The notes under the pieces: model-generated
Seen by the model: the letters and a program-made list of their open reading frames with translations, nothing else
Database searches by the model: none
Told to the model about the DNA's origin: nothing
Part shown: in pieces, positions 1 to 7,837 of the stretch
How the letters are laid out: each line of letters begins with the position of its first letter
Numbering within the stretch: the stretch's first letter is position 1
Translations under genes and position numbers: made by a program
NCBI GenBank assembly: GCA_014192425.1
Contig: BJHK01000006.1
Span: 1-64,000 of the forward strand
Origin: Planctomycetia bacterium
GTDB lineage: Bacteria > Planctomycetota > Planctomycetia > Pirellulales > UBA1268
Reading direction: 5' to 3'
DNA length: 64,000 nucleotides

Positions 1-69
1 CTCGATCACGCGACGGCGAAGGTCTTCTTGGGCCTCGGACGACAGCGAGCGAGCGTCTTTGTGTGCCAT
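1..69 (-). CDS. IS630-type transposase, N-terminal fragment (continues beyond the window)
   Basis: The minus strand opens with ATG at 69-67 and reads MAHKDARSLSSEAQEDLRRR before running off the window. This matches the opening of IS630-family transposases, which start with a helix-turn-helix that binds the element's ends. Only 23 residues are visible, so the DDE catalytic domain cannot be judged and the gene may be intact or broken outside the window. A near-consensus promoter lies directly upstream. Identification rests on recognition of the N-terminal pattern; an unrelated short reading frame is possible but less likely. Confidence 0.6.
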   Translation of the reverse strand, partial: MAHKDARSLSSEAQEDLRRRVIE

Positions 70-75
70 GCACCG

Positions 76-113
76 ACTATAGCGAGGTAAAGCGTATAAG
101 TCAAGTATTTGAC
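76..113 (-). promoter_or_regulatory. Sigma-70-like promoter and overlapping palindrome for the IS630-type gene
   Basis: On the minus strand there is a -35 box TTGACT (104-99), a 17-nt spacer and a -10 box TATAGT (81-76). The -10 lies so close to the ATG at 69 that the transcript would be almost leaderless. The -35 sits in the inverted repeat GTCAA-N4-TTGAC (100-113), which could be an operator or part of the element's end. Confidence 0.5.
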
Positions 114-166
114 GCCCGGAGTAGTAATTTGCCGAACGCCATCGAATCCCGCGATGTCCCGGCGGC

Positions 167-3100
167 TCAAGGGCCCACTTCTTTCGGCGCGGTTCTTATG
201 CCACGCCATTTGTGCGACCAGAGCCGTTCGGGATCGGCGAGTCCGGCGAAGAGCCTGTCTGACAGCCGCGCACGAGGCAGTTCGAAGCTGGTGATGTTGT
301 TGGGCTGGAAAAATCCCGGCGCGTCAACCGCTCCGCGCAGCCGTTCGAGGTTGACTGACGAGTAGTGAGTGCACCTCACTCCGGAACCCACGGCATCCGC
401 CTGTGGCCAGTCCGCGGGCAGCGCTGTCGAGCCAAGGCCGTGTGTGCCCTTGAAATGCAGACCTGGCGCGCACGCTGTGACCGTCCGCTCGCACTGCGGG
501 TCGCCCTTGAATGCATCCCAATCCACCCCGCCGAAGCCGCCGACGCCCCAGTAGGAATGACCGAGTTCTTCGGGGACCGGATCGCGCGGACCGCGCACTG
601 CCTTCTCGAGTTCCAGTTCCGTCATCGGACGCAGGCCGGCCCATGCGGCGAACGTGGCTCCGTCGGCCCAGGAGAGACCGAAGCAGCCAGGTCCACCGCG
701 TTGTCGTCCCGGCGTGCTGGTGTAGCCGCCCTTGGGGTCCTTCAAGACGCGGCCATTCACCCCGGAGTAAACAACCGTGTTGAGGGCGCACCGCTCGTAA
801 CCGGCATACCGCTCTTCCGCCTGTTTCGGGTCGAGCGTATTCAGGAAGTCGGCATACTGGGCCGGACTGATTTGGAACTTCATGCAATAGAAGTGGGCGT
901 AGCCGTCGGGATACGCGGCAGGAATCTCACCCCCATCGACCAAGGGGCCTCCGTGATTCCCGGCCCAAAGCTGCCCTTGTTTTTTTCCGGTCGGGATCGG
1001 ACCGGGGCCTGTTACGCGGTAGGGCTTGCTTCTGTCCGTGCCATCGGTGTGCTGGTGAAAGCTACCCACCTCCGGGCCGCCAGCGCCAAGGGAGAACGGA
1101 CCCTCGGGCACGTAAACCATCTGGATGCCGATCGCGCGGATGCTGCCTTTGCTATCGGCTGCGATGTCTTTGACGGCGTTGGCGTCACAGACCACGGTGA
1201 CCCGGCTGGCATTCAGCGGCCCGCTGCCGGGGGCGGCGCGGCGGATGAACGCGCCGGTGAAACCATCTGGGCCATCCGGCACGATGAGATCCACCTTCGT
1301 GCCACCGTCGGCCTGGCCGTATCCGGTCGGGTTCACGACCCGGTCAGCGACCAGTTTCACATGCTGCCATGCGGCGGGGTCTCCGGACCGTGCCTTGAAG
1401 AATACCCAGGCGGCGTCGTGATTGTGCTCGGAGCGCCAGGAGTCATTCCAGGATACATCGAACGAGATCGTTGCGGTTTTTGCGTCCCGCGGAGTCGCCG
1501 TGACGTTTCCGATTACCACGGCGCATTGGTTTTCCCAACCGCTCGACGGAGGCCGCAGAACAGTCCCGCCTTTGTCCGAGAAAGGCGTCGCGACGACTCT
1601 TTCCTGCGGCTTCAATTCGAATGGGACGATTGTCGCGGTGCGGACGCCTCGGAAACCGAACTGCTGGTTGGAATGACGATTTCGAGCCGGCAGAAGAGGT
1701 GCAGTTGCATTGATGGCTTCGCGATCCGACATCCGCAGTGCCGTCGCCTCGCCGTCGCGCATGCCTCCGCCGCGTGTGCCGAATCCCCAGCCCCAATCCT
1801 CCGGCGTCCTCAGATCCCCTCCTTTGCCAATCGTTGCGAATGGGGCGGGCCAGGCTCCGTGCGTGCCGGCGAACCGACGGCCGGCGATGTTGCCAACCGT
1901 CACGACCCGCTCACTGAGGTTGCCGCTCAAGTCCATGATTCCCCAGTAGGAGGCACCCGCGACGACACGGTCGCTCTCTGGCGTGGCGAAGATGCCCCCG
2001 CGCGGGTTCTGTTTCAGGGCGTCGGCAGGAACGCCACCCTTGGCATCTTTGCGAACCGCACCGCCCCAAGCGGCATTGCCACGGGTGGCATCGGGGCCGT
2101 TCGCGCCCTGCCAGGAGAGCCGTTCATCGGGACCGCCGGCATTGGTGACCGCGTAGCCGCCATGTGGGCCAGCAGCTTTCTTGCTGGTGTCCGAACCCGC
2201 AATCCCCGGCGTCCCCCAGGCAAATTCGTCCACCACCGGCCGCAATGGTCCGCGGGCTGATTTCTCGAATTCGAGTTCCGTCATCGGCCGCAGGCCGGCC
2301 CAGGTGGCGTAGCGCGTATGTTCATACCTCACCAGCCCGGAACAAGGCCTGTGGGGAGTCGCCGTCGTGTAAACCGCAGGTGCGCCTGGCTTATCGGGCG
2401 TCCCACTCTTGATTCCGTTGTGGGTGATGTCTTTTTCCGTGAAAGGAAGGATCTGGCCCGGCCTGCCAGTATGCCCGAGATTTGCTGGAAGCTGGTCGGC
2501 GGAGGGAAGTGTATTGAGGTAGTCCACAAACTGCCCCTCGGTGAGTTCGAGCCGCATGCAATAAAACGCGGCGTATCCCTTTGGAAAACGCGCCGGCAGC
2601 GTCTTCAGCACGCCGCTCGAAAAGTCGTCGGTCCGGAGCATGATCCCGATGCCGTCACGGGCGCCAAGGTTCTTCGGGCTCTCGCCGCCGAGCGCGATCG
2701 CATCCTCGCTCTCGACACGGAAGGGCGCGGCGGTGTCGCCGGCGGAGAACTGCGCGGCGACCTCGGTGGTCGAGCCATCGCCCAGCCAATAGGCACACTC
2801 AGGCACAAAGACCATCTGGATGGCAAACACCTTCACCTCGGCAGCCCCGGGGTCAGTCACGCCGTCCGCCTCGTTCAACCACCGCAATGTCACGCCCTTC
2901 CAGTCGTTCGGACCGCTTCCGGCCGTCGCCCGAAAGGCGAAAACGCCGGCCCCTTTCGTGCCGTCATCCGTCAACCCCACATCGAGCTTCGCCGCCGCGG
3001 GTGCGACATGGTCCGCCGCCTTCGCCGAGAGCGTCGCGTGCGACCATCCGTCGGCACCAGCCTTGCGGAACTTTGCGAACACCCACGCGGCATCCCAGCT

Positions 3101-3400
3101 CTCGAGTTTGAGCGTCCCCTTGCCTCCGTGGGCCTGCTCGGGCACCTCCCAGGCCGCCCGCCAGGAATGATCCCACGCCAGGTCAAACGTGATGCTGGAC
3201 TGGCCGCCCGAGTCCGCTGCCTTCGTGATGTTTGCGATGCGAACCGGGTCGGCCTTGCCAGTGCCGCGGAAGCGGGTGGCAGCGGGGTCTGTGTCAGCTG
3301 CCCGCGTGTGGTGATCAACCGCCATCATCAGGCACAAAGCTATCGCAATCGGGGCGAGCCATGGGAATGAGCGATGGAAAGTTCTCTGGATGCTGTTCAC
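167..3400 (-). CDS. Secreted protein with two tandem SUMF1/FGE-sulfatase domains
   Basis: This 1077-residue protein starts with a signal peptide (about residues 1-34, ending before ADTDPAATRF). Each half contains a SUMF1-type (formylglycine-generating-enzyme) module: the phrase WAGLRPMTELE(F/L)EK occurs in both, with about 200 residues of extra beta-rich sequence before each. The catalytic cysteine pair of true FGE is not retained. The first module has GGGMRDG with no cysteine where FGE has its active loop. The second has one cysteine (GSGVRC) but serine where the second would be. I therefore infer a secreted ligand-binding or structural relative rather than a sulfatase-activating enzyme. It stands alone, with an IS630-type gene downstream and an ISL3 remnant upstream. 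Confidence 0.75.
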   Translation of the reverse strand: MNSIQRTFHRSFPWLAPIAIALCLMMAVDHHTRAADTDPAATRFRGTGKADPVRIANITKAADSGGQSSITFDLAWDHSWRAAWEVPEQAHGGKGTLKLESWDAAWVFAKFRKAGADGWSHATLSAKAADHVAPAAAKLDVGLTDDGTKGAGVFAFRATAGSGPNDWKGVTLRWLNEADGVTDPGAAEVKVFAIQMVFVPECAYWLGDGSTTEVAAQFSAGDTAAPFRVESEDAIALGGESPKNLGARDGIGIMLRTDDFSSGVLKTLPARFPKGYAAFYCMRLELTEGQFVDYLNTLPSADQLPANLGHTGRPGQILPFTEKDITHNGIKSGTPDKPGAPAVYTTATPHRPCSGLVRYEHTRYATWAGLRPMTELEFEKSARGPLRPVVDEFAWGTPGIAGSDTSKKAAGPHGGYAVTNAGGPDERLSWQGANGPDATRGNAAWGGAVRKDAKGGVPADALKQNPRGGIFATPESDRVVAGASYWGIMDLSGNLSERVVTVGNIAGRRFAGTHGAWPAPFATIGKGGDLRTPEDWGWGFGTRGGGMRDGEATALRMSDREAINATAPLLPARNRHSNQQFGFRGVRTATIVPFELKPQERVVATPFSDKGGTVLRPPSSGWENQCAVVIGNVTATPRDAKTATISFDVSWNDSWRSEHNHDAAWVFFKARSGDPAAWQHVKLVADRVVNPTGYGQADGGTKVDLIVPDGPDGFTGAFIRRAAPGSGPLNASRVTVVCDANAVKDIAADSKGSIRAIGIQMVYVPEGPFSLGAGGPEVGSFHQHTDGTDRSKPYRVTGPGPIPTGKKQGQLWAGNHGGPLVDGGEIPAAYPDGYAHFYCMKFQISPAQYADFLNTLDPKQAEERYAGYERCALNTVVYSGVNGRVLKDPKGGYTSTPGRQRGGPGCFGLSWADGATFAAWAGLRPMTELELEKAVRGPRDPVPEELGHSYWGVGGFGGVDWDAFKGDPQCERTVTACAPGLHFKGTHGLGSTALPADWPQADAVGSGVRCTHYSSVNLERLRGAVDAPGFFQPNNITSFELPRARLSDRLFAGLADPERLWSHKWRGIRTAPKEVGP

Positions 3401-3508
3401 GATGATGTACTCGAATTACAAGGGGAATAAGCCCATCATATGGTACGGGCGTCCTAGCCGTGTGGAATTTCCAGCGATTCGTGCGCTCTCGCCGACGGCA
3501 AAAAAGAA

Positions 3509-4490
3509 GGGTCTTCAGCAGAATCTGTGGGTAAAAACCGGCCTGGCATGATCCTACTCCCAGCGGCTGGGATTGCAGCGCGGCCGTCCGCAGTGGCTGA
3601 GAGCGGCAAGGAGTTGACTGCGAGACGGCGAGGATCTTCTGAAGAGATCCGCCGGCAGCGCGCCGCTTGAGACGACTTGATACGGCTTGCCGTTTTGCGG
3701 CGGCAGCGGGCATGCGGCGGCGTTCCGCCGCCTGGATTGCCCAGATTGCGGCGTGACCGTCGAGCGAGTGCCCTGGGCTGAGCGCAAGGGAGACCTCACG
3801 ACAAGCTACCGTTGGTTTCTGGCCCGGTGGACGAAGCGGCTGTCGTGGACGGATACGGCAGTCGCCTTCAATACGACCTGCGACATGTGGAAACCCTACC
3901 TCAACGTGATCGCGGAGCAGATTCCCCAGGCCCTGCACGTGCTCGATCGCTTCCACATCATGCGGAACATGAACGTGGCAATCGACGAGGTGCGGCGGCA
4001 GGAGGTCGCCCAGCTGCGCCGGGACGGCTACGAGCCCGCCCTCACCAGTTCCCGCTGGTGCCTGCTCAGGCGGCCCGAGAACCTCACGGACAACCAGGTC
4101 ACGAGGCTCGCCGAGCTGTTGCAGTACAACCTCAAGAGCGTCCGGGCTCACCTGCTGCGCGAAGAGTTCCAGCGGTTCTGGGAGTACGCCAGCCCGATAT
4201 GGGCGGGCAAGTTCCTCGAGTCGTGGTGCACGCGAGCCCTCCGGAGCCGGCTTGCCCCGATGAAGAAAGTCGCCGGGAGCCTGCGGCGACACCGACCGCT
4301 GATCCTCAACTGGCTCCTCGCCCTGGGCGGCATCTCGGCAGGCACTGTCGAGGGTTTCAACGGCAAGGCGAAACTGACCACCAGAAAAGCGTATGGCTTC
4401 CGCACGCCACAAGGCATCGAATTCGCGCTGCTTCATGTGATGGGCGACCTACCCGAGCCTCAATTCACCCACAGATTCTGCTGAGGAGGC
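3509..4490 (+). mobile_element. Decayed ISL3-family insertion sequence
   Basis: The element is bounded by inverted repeats. The left end TCAGCAGAATCTGTGGGT (3515-3532) is the exact reverse complement of 4467-4484, and similarity extends imperfectly outward to about 3509 and 4490. At about 980 bp it is shorter than complete ISL3 elements (usually 1.3 kb or more), in keeping with the internally deleted transposase inside. I see no convincing 8-bp target duplication: the flanks are aaaaagaa and gaaaataa. The right end fuses into an OpgC-like gene whose remainder is not found on the left side, so a deletion accompanied or followed insertion. Confidence 0.8.
3687..4484 (+). pseudogene. ISL3 transposase with an internal deletion
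   Basis: The 265-residue frame (TTG start, uncertain) keeps the end of the N-terminal zinc-finger region (CPDCGVTVERVPWAE) and the helix-turn-helix stretch (TTSYRWFLARWTKRLSW). It then jumps from AVAF straight to CDMWKPYLNVIAEQIP, the second half of the DDE_Tnp_ISL3 domain. Family members of about 400 residues carry roughly 90 residues here, including an early catalytic aspartate. The C-terminus is complete (GTVEGFNGKAKLT, then LPEPQFTHRFC inside the right inverted repeat). The extreme N-terminus is also not recognisable. It should be unable to transpose itself. Confidence 0.8.
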
Positions 4491-4737
4491 GAAAATAAAA
4501 ATCCTCGGCCGCCGTGATGTAGCCGAAGAATCCATAGAGCCACTCCTGGGCCGCCTTCCACTGCGTGAAGCCAATGAAGAAGGCGTGGTCGACCATCATC
4601 ATCAGCAGCATGACTCCCCTGAGGAAGTCGAGTGCCACGATGCGTGGGATGCTCGACGCGGCTTGCCTGTGCGCAAACTCGCTGCGGGCTTCGGCGACGT
4701 GCTTCATCGATGCCGCCCCAGTCGTTCCGATCACCAC
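4491..4737 (-). pseudogene. OpgC/DUF1624-like membrane acyltransferase, 5' end cut by the ISL3 element
   Basis: About 82 residues remain, including RIVALDFLRGVMLLMMMVDH and GFFGYITAAEDFYF, the first transmembrane segments of OpgC-type membrane proteins (a family of about 350-400 residues with acyltransferase-like topology). The frame then enters the ISL3 inverted repeat, reads RLLSRICG and stops at 4465. I find no continuation on the other side of the element (3401-3508), so the rest of the gene is gone. It starts 11 bp after the OprB-type porin gene and was probably the last gene of that operon. Confidence 0.7.
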
Positions 4738-4748
4738 CGCGGCCGGAA

Positions 4749-6206
4749 TTAGAACGTGGCGTTGGCGCGGATGCCATACACGAAGGCATTGTCAGTCGAG
4801 AGGGCGCCCAATCCCGGGCGGATCCACTGCAGGTCGGGTGTGATGTTGAGCCAGGGCGTGGCCTGAACGTTGTAGAACCACTCGAGTCCCATGCCGTTTC
4901 GCGGACCGAACAGGGCCTCGGGCACCGGACCGAACTGCGTGCTCGCCCCGACGAGGAACCAGCCGAGCCCGAACGTGTCGCCGCGCCGCTGGCCAAGCGG
5001 GCTGAAGCCACCGATACCGGTGCTCAGGAAGTATTGGATCGGGTTCGGGTTACCGTCGCCGAACGATGCGCGGCCGAACAGGCCCCAGCCACGGTCGGGA
5101 GTGTCGGTGTAGCGGACGAAGTACTGGTCGAAGCCATAGTAGACGAGCCAGGAATCCCACACCGTCCGCGGGCCGGCTGCAGGTGGCCCGTAGCCGGGCT
5201 CATAGCCGGGCTCCGGCGGCGTGAACGCAAACCGCAGATCGAGCTGCTCCTGGTGCTTCCAGACGCCGCCCACGTGCTGCTGCCCCGGCAGGTCGAAGAA
5301 CATCGTCTTCGCCTTGATCTCGCCGCCGATGATGATGCCCTCATTGAACAGGTCGCCGAATTGCATGAAGTCGGCCGTGCGATTCTTTGGGTCCATGACG
5401 AACATCGCCATCCCGCCCCAGTCGCGCGGCGAGACGATGCCCGCGGTAAAGAAGGAGTAGGGCATCCCGAGCAGGAACTGTGGATTGGCGATCAGCGCCT
5501 GGTTCACGAACTGATCGGTGCCGTCGCCGCCAGCGAAGACGTCCTGGTCGAAGGAGCCGAGCACGTCCTTTTTTCCGCCGAACACGACCCAGTTCGGCGA
5601 CAGGGGCTGGGTGAACAGAAAATTCGTGATGTAGGGCACGCCGGGACCGTTCGGTCGCGGCGGCAGGAGCGCCGGAAACACCGGCGGCGTGAAGGTGCCC
5701 GCCCGCAGCGACACGTTGCCGTACTCGCCATACCATTGCTCGGCCCGCACGAGCAGGCGGCCGTGGGGCAGGCCACCGAACTTCTCGAGATCGAAGACGG
5801 CGTCGTATTCGCTGCGGCCGGTGTACTTGAAGACGTCGCCCTGCCCGAGCGGAGGGGGCACGGGTTGATCGATACCGCCCGCCAGCCCGAAGGCGAACTG
5901 CGTGATCCGACCACCGAACGTGATCCCCGATTCCTTGGTCGACAGCCAGCGATCGAAGAGGTCGCCGGTGACCGTCTTGGCGCCGAACGCATCGCCACCG
6001 TCCTGGGCTGGCCCTGCGGCCGCACCGGGCACTGCCTCGAACGGCGGTGCGGCCGGATCGTCGGGGAGAAGGTCGATGGAATACGGATATGCGAGCCGTT
6101 CCGTGACGACCTGTTCGTCAACAGCGGCAGCATCCTGGGCGGAACTGCGCATCGCCGCTGCCGACACGAACAGGGTCACGACGAGTGAGATGGAGGCGCG
6201 GTGCAT
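4749..6206 (-). CDS. Carbohydrate-selective porin, OprB family
   Basis: This 485-residue protein has a signal peptide (about residues 1-23, cleavage near SSAQ) followed by an OprB-type outer-membrane barrel. Recognisable points are FDRWLSTKESGITFGG at the barrel start, many alternating aromatic strands (FNVQATPWLNITPDLQWI near the end) and a C-terminal phenylalanine. Family members let sugars or other small solutes through the outer membrane; the substrate here cannot be read. It begins 8 bp after the stop of the upstream porin gene and is followed by the truncated OpgC-like gene, so these form one minus-strand operon. Confidence 0.8.
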   Translation of the reverse strand: MHRASISLVVTLFVSAAAMRSSAQDAAAVDEQVVTERLAYPYSIDLLPDDPAAPPFEAVPGAAAGPAQDGGDAFGAKTVTGDLFDRWLSTKESGITFGGRITQFAFGLAGGIDQPVPPPLGQGDVFKYTGRSEYDAVFDLEKFGGLPHGRLLVRAEQWYGEYGNVSLRAGTFTPPVFPALLPPRPNGPGVPYITNFLFTQPLSPNWVVFGGKKDVLGSFDQDVFAGGDGTDQFVNQALIANPQFLLGMPYSFFTAGIVSPRDWGGMAMFVMDPKNRTADFMQFGDLFNEGIIIGGEIKAKTMFFDLPGQQHVGGVWKHQEQLDLRFAFTPPEPGYEPGYGPPAAGPRTVWDSWLVYYGFDQYFVRYTDTPDRGWGLFGRASFGDGNPNPIQYFLSTGIGGFSPLGQRRGDTFGLGWFLVGASTQFGPVPEALFGPRNGMGLEWFYNVQATPWLNITPDLQWIRPGLGALSTDNAFVYGIRANATF

Positions 6207-6214
6207 GAGTGTTC

Positions 6215-7645
6215 TTAAAAATTGGCGACGATCTGTGTGCGCACGAGCAGGCCGGTCTGGCCAGCCACGAAGCCGGTGCGGTTTTGGCCCGCCGGGGAGT
6301 TCTCCAGCCAGGCCACATCGAAAGTGAAAAACAGGTTGTCTTTGCCCGGGAGGAAGAATTGGTTAAATCCTCCGCCCACTTCGTAGCCCGAGCCATAAGC
6401 GCCCGTAACGTACGACGAGCGGGCATACAACTCCGTCTCGCGAGGCACGACGAACCAGCCGCCCTTGACGAAGCCACCGAATGCCGATGTGGATGTGATC
6501 GGCAGCGGCCCGGTGCCGACGAAGTTGAGCAAATCCTGAAAGTAGATTTCCGATGAGACGCCGAAGCCGCGGTACTTCCAGGCCCAGTCGATCGCCGCCA
6601 GCGAGATGTCGTAGGACTGCAGCGTGACGCCGGGGGCGAGCGCGCTCGGCGTCGTGATGATCGTGCCGTCGGAGAGGCGAACGGGGGAGTTTTCGACGGC
6701 GTCGCTCGCGGCTTGGTTCCCGCTGCCGAGCGCTAAGGTATACGAGCCGCCGAGTCGGACCGCGGCTTCTTCATGGTGTTGGAGATCGGAATACCCACGG
6801 CCGAACTCGCCCCATGGCTCCCACCAGGCCGATCCGGACCAGGCGAAGCGGTTGTTGAGCTCCTCGGGCAGAAGGTTCAGCGTGTTGAACCCGTTGGACA
6901 TCATGGCGTGGTAATAGAAGCTGTCGAGCGGCTCACCCATGAGCCACACGCCCTGGCTCAAGCTGGGGCGGAAGAAGGTGGTGGCCATGGTGCGGTCGGC
7001 GCTTTGGAGCGGTGCAAACGCGCTCTCGATCCACTCCCGCGACCCAGGTACCTTCGATTGCCCCACGTAGAGTTCGAGGGCCTTGCTGAATCGATAGCTC
7101 AACCAAAAGGCCCGGAAGCCGATCGGTTGGCTCGTGACCGAGTTGTAGTCGATGTTCAAGAGGTACGAGAGCCGGGGCAACAGGGCGTCGCCGGAGAAGA
7201 TCAACCGGCCGCGCGGGATGCCGAAGTAGTTCGAGTTGTTGATCGGGATCGTGTTGCCCGCGCTGTCGGTCCACGAGGGTTCGGCCCGCGCGAATCCGTC
7301 GTAGCGAAACATGTTTTGGTTGCGGATCCGCAGCGAATACGGCGTCTCGTCGGGATCATTCGGCAGGATGGCGAACCCGTTGTCGTAGTCCACGTGGAAC
7401 CGGCCGCGATGCCAGGCAGATTCGGCGCCGGTGCAGCCAGTACACGACGCTCCCGCGGTGTCGAACTCGGCTTCCCACTCTTCAGGCACCGGCGGTGGGA
7501 TCGCCTCGACGACGACATCAGCCGGGGCGGGCTCTGTGGCCATGGCAAGAGGCGAGACTCCGGCGGCCCAGGCGAGACAGGCGGCGATCGCCAGGCAGCC
7601 GGAAACGCGCCTGAGACCGTGACGCTCTCGCATGTCAGCGGGCAT
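6215..7645 (-). CDS. OprO/OprP-like outer-membrane porin
   Basis: I place the start at the ATG at 7645 (MPADMRERHGLRR), which leads into a signal peptide ending near LAMATEPA; the frame stays open further upstream but without signal-like sequence. The mature part follows the phosphate-selective porin pattern: RFHVDYDNGFAILPND, SLRIRNQNMFRYDG, RGRLIFSGDALLPRLSYLLN and a C-terminal ANF. Family members form trimeric anion or pyrophosphate channels, but many planctomycete paralogues are of unknown specificity. Upstream on the same strand is an alkylsulfatase and downstream the OprB porin, so uptake or release of sulfated organics is a reasonable guess, not more. Confidence 0.75.
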   Translation of the reverse strand: MPADMRERHGLRRVSGCLAIAACLAWAAGVSPLAMATEPAPADVVVEAIPPPVPEEWEAEFDTAGASCTGCTGAESAWHRGRFHVDYDNGFAILPNDPDETPYSLRIRNQNMFRYDGFARAEPSWTDSAGNTIPINNSNYFGIPRGRLIFSGDALLPRLSYLLNIDYNSVTSQPIGFRAFWLSYRFSKALELYVGQSKVPGSREWIESAFAPLQSADRTMATTFFRPSLSQGVWLMGEPLDSFYYHAMMSNGFNTLNLLPEELNNRFAWSGSAWWEPWGEFGRGYSDLQHHEEAAVRLGGSYTLALGSGNQAASDAVENSPVRLSDGTIITTPSALAPGVTLQSYDISLAAIDWAWKYRGFGVSSEIYFQDLLNFVGTGPLPITSTSAFGGFVKGGWFVVPRETELYARSSYVTGAYGSGYEVGGGFNQFFLPGKDNLFFTFDVAWLENSPAGQNRTGFVAGQTGLLVRTQIVANF

Positions 7646-7837
7646 GATGCTGCGTTTCTCCGCTGGCGGCACGCGCCCGAGCCGATCAGGCTCATGGCAA
7701 CGTGGGCAGGCCGCGGAAGGTGGGAACCTGTGCGCAGGCCTCCCCCGCGGATCGAGCAACTCCTCTGCAGTTGCTCATCGGCCGATCGTGCCGATTGCGT
7801 CAAGAAATCCGGTTGGACGACGTATGCCGGCCGCCGA

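Noticed and set aside
365-2260. 631-residue plus-strand open frame
   Set aside because: It is the antisense shadow of the double SUMF1 gene, without any family pattern; long antisense frames are common at this GC content.
3501-4498. 8-bp target duplication around the ISL3 element
   Set aside because: The flanks aaaaagaa and gaaaataa are only alike in being A-rich; no matching pair was found.
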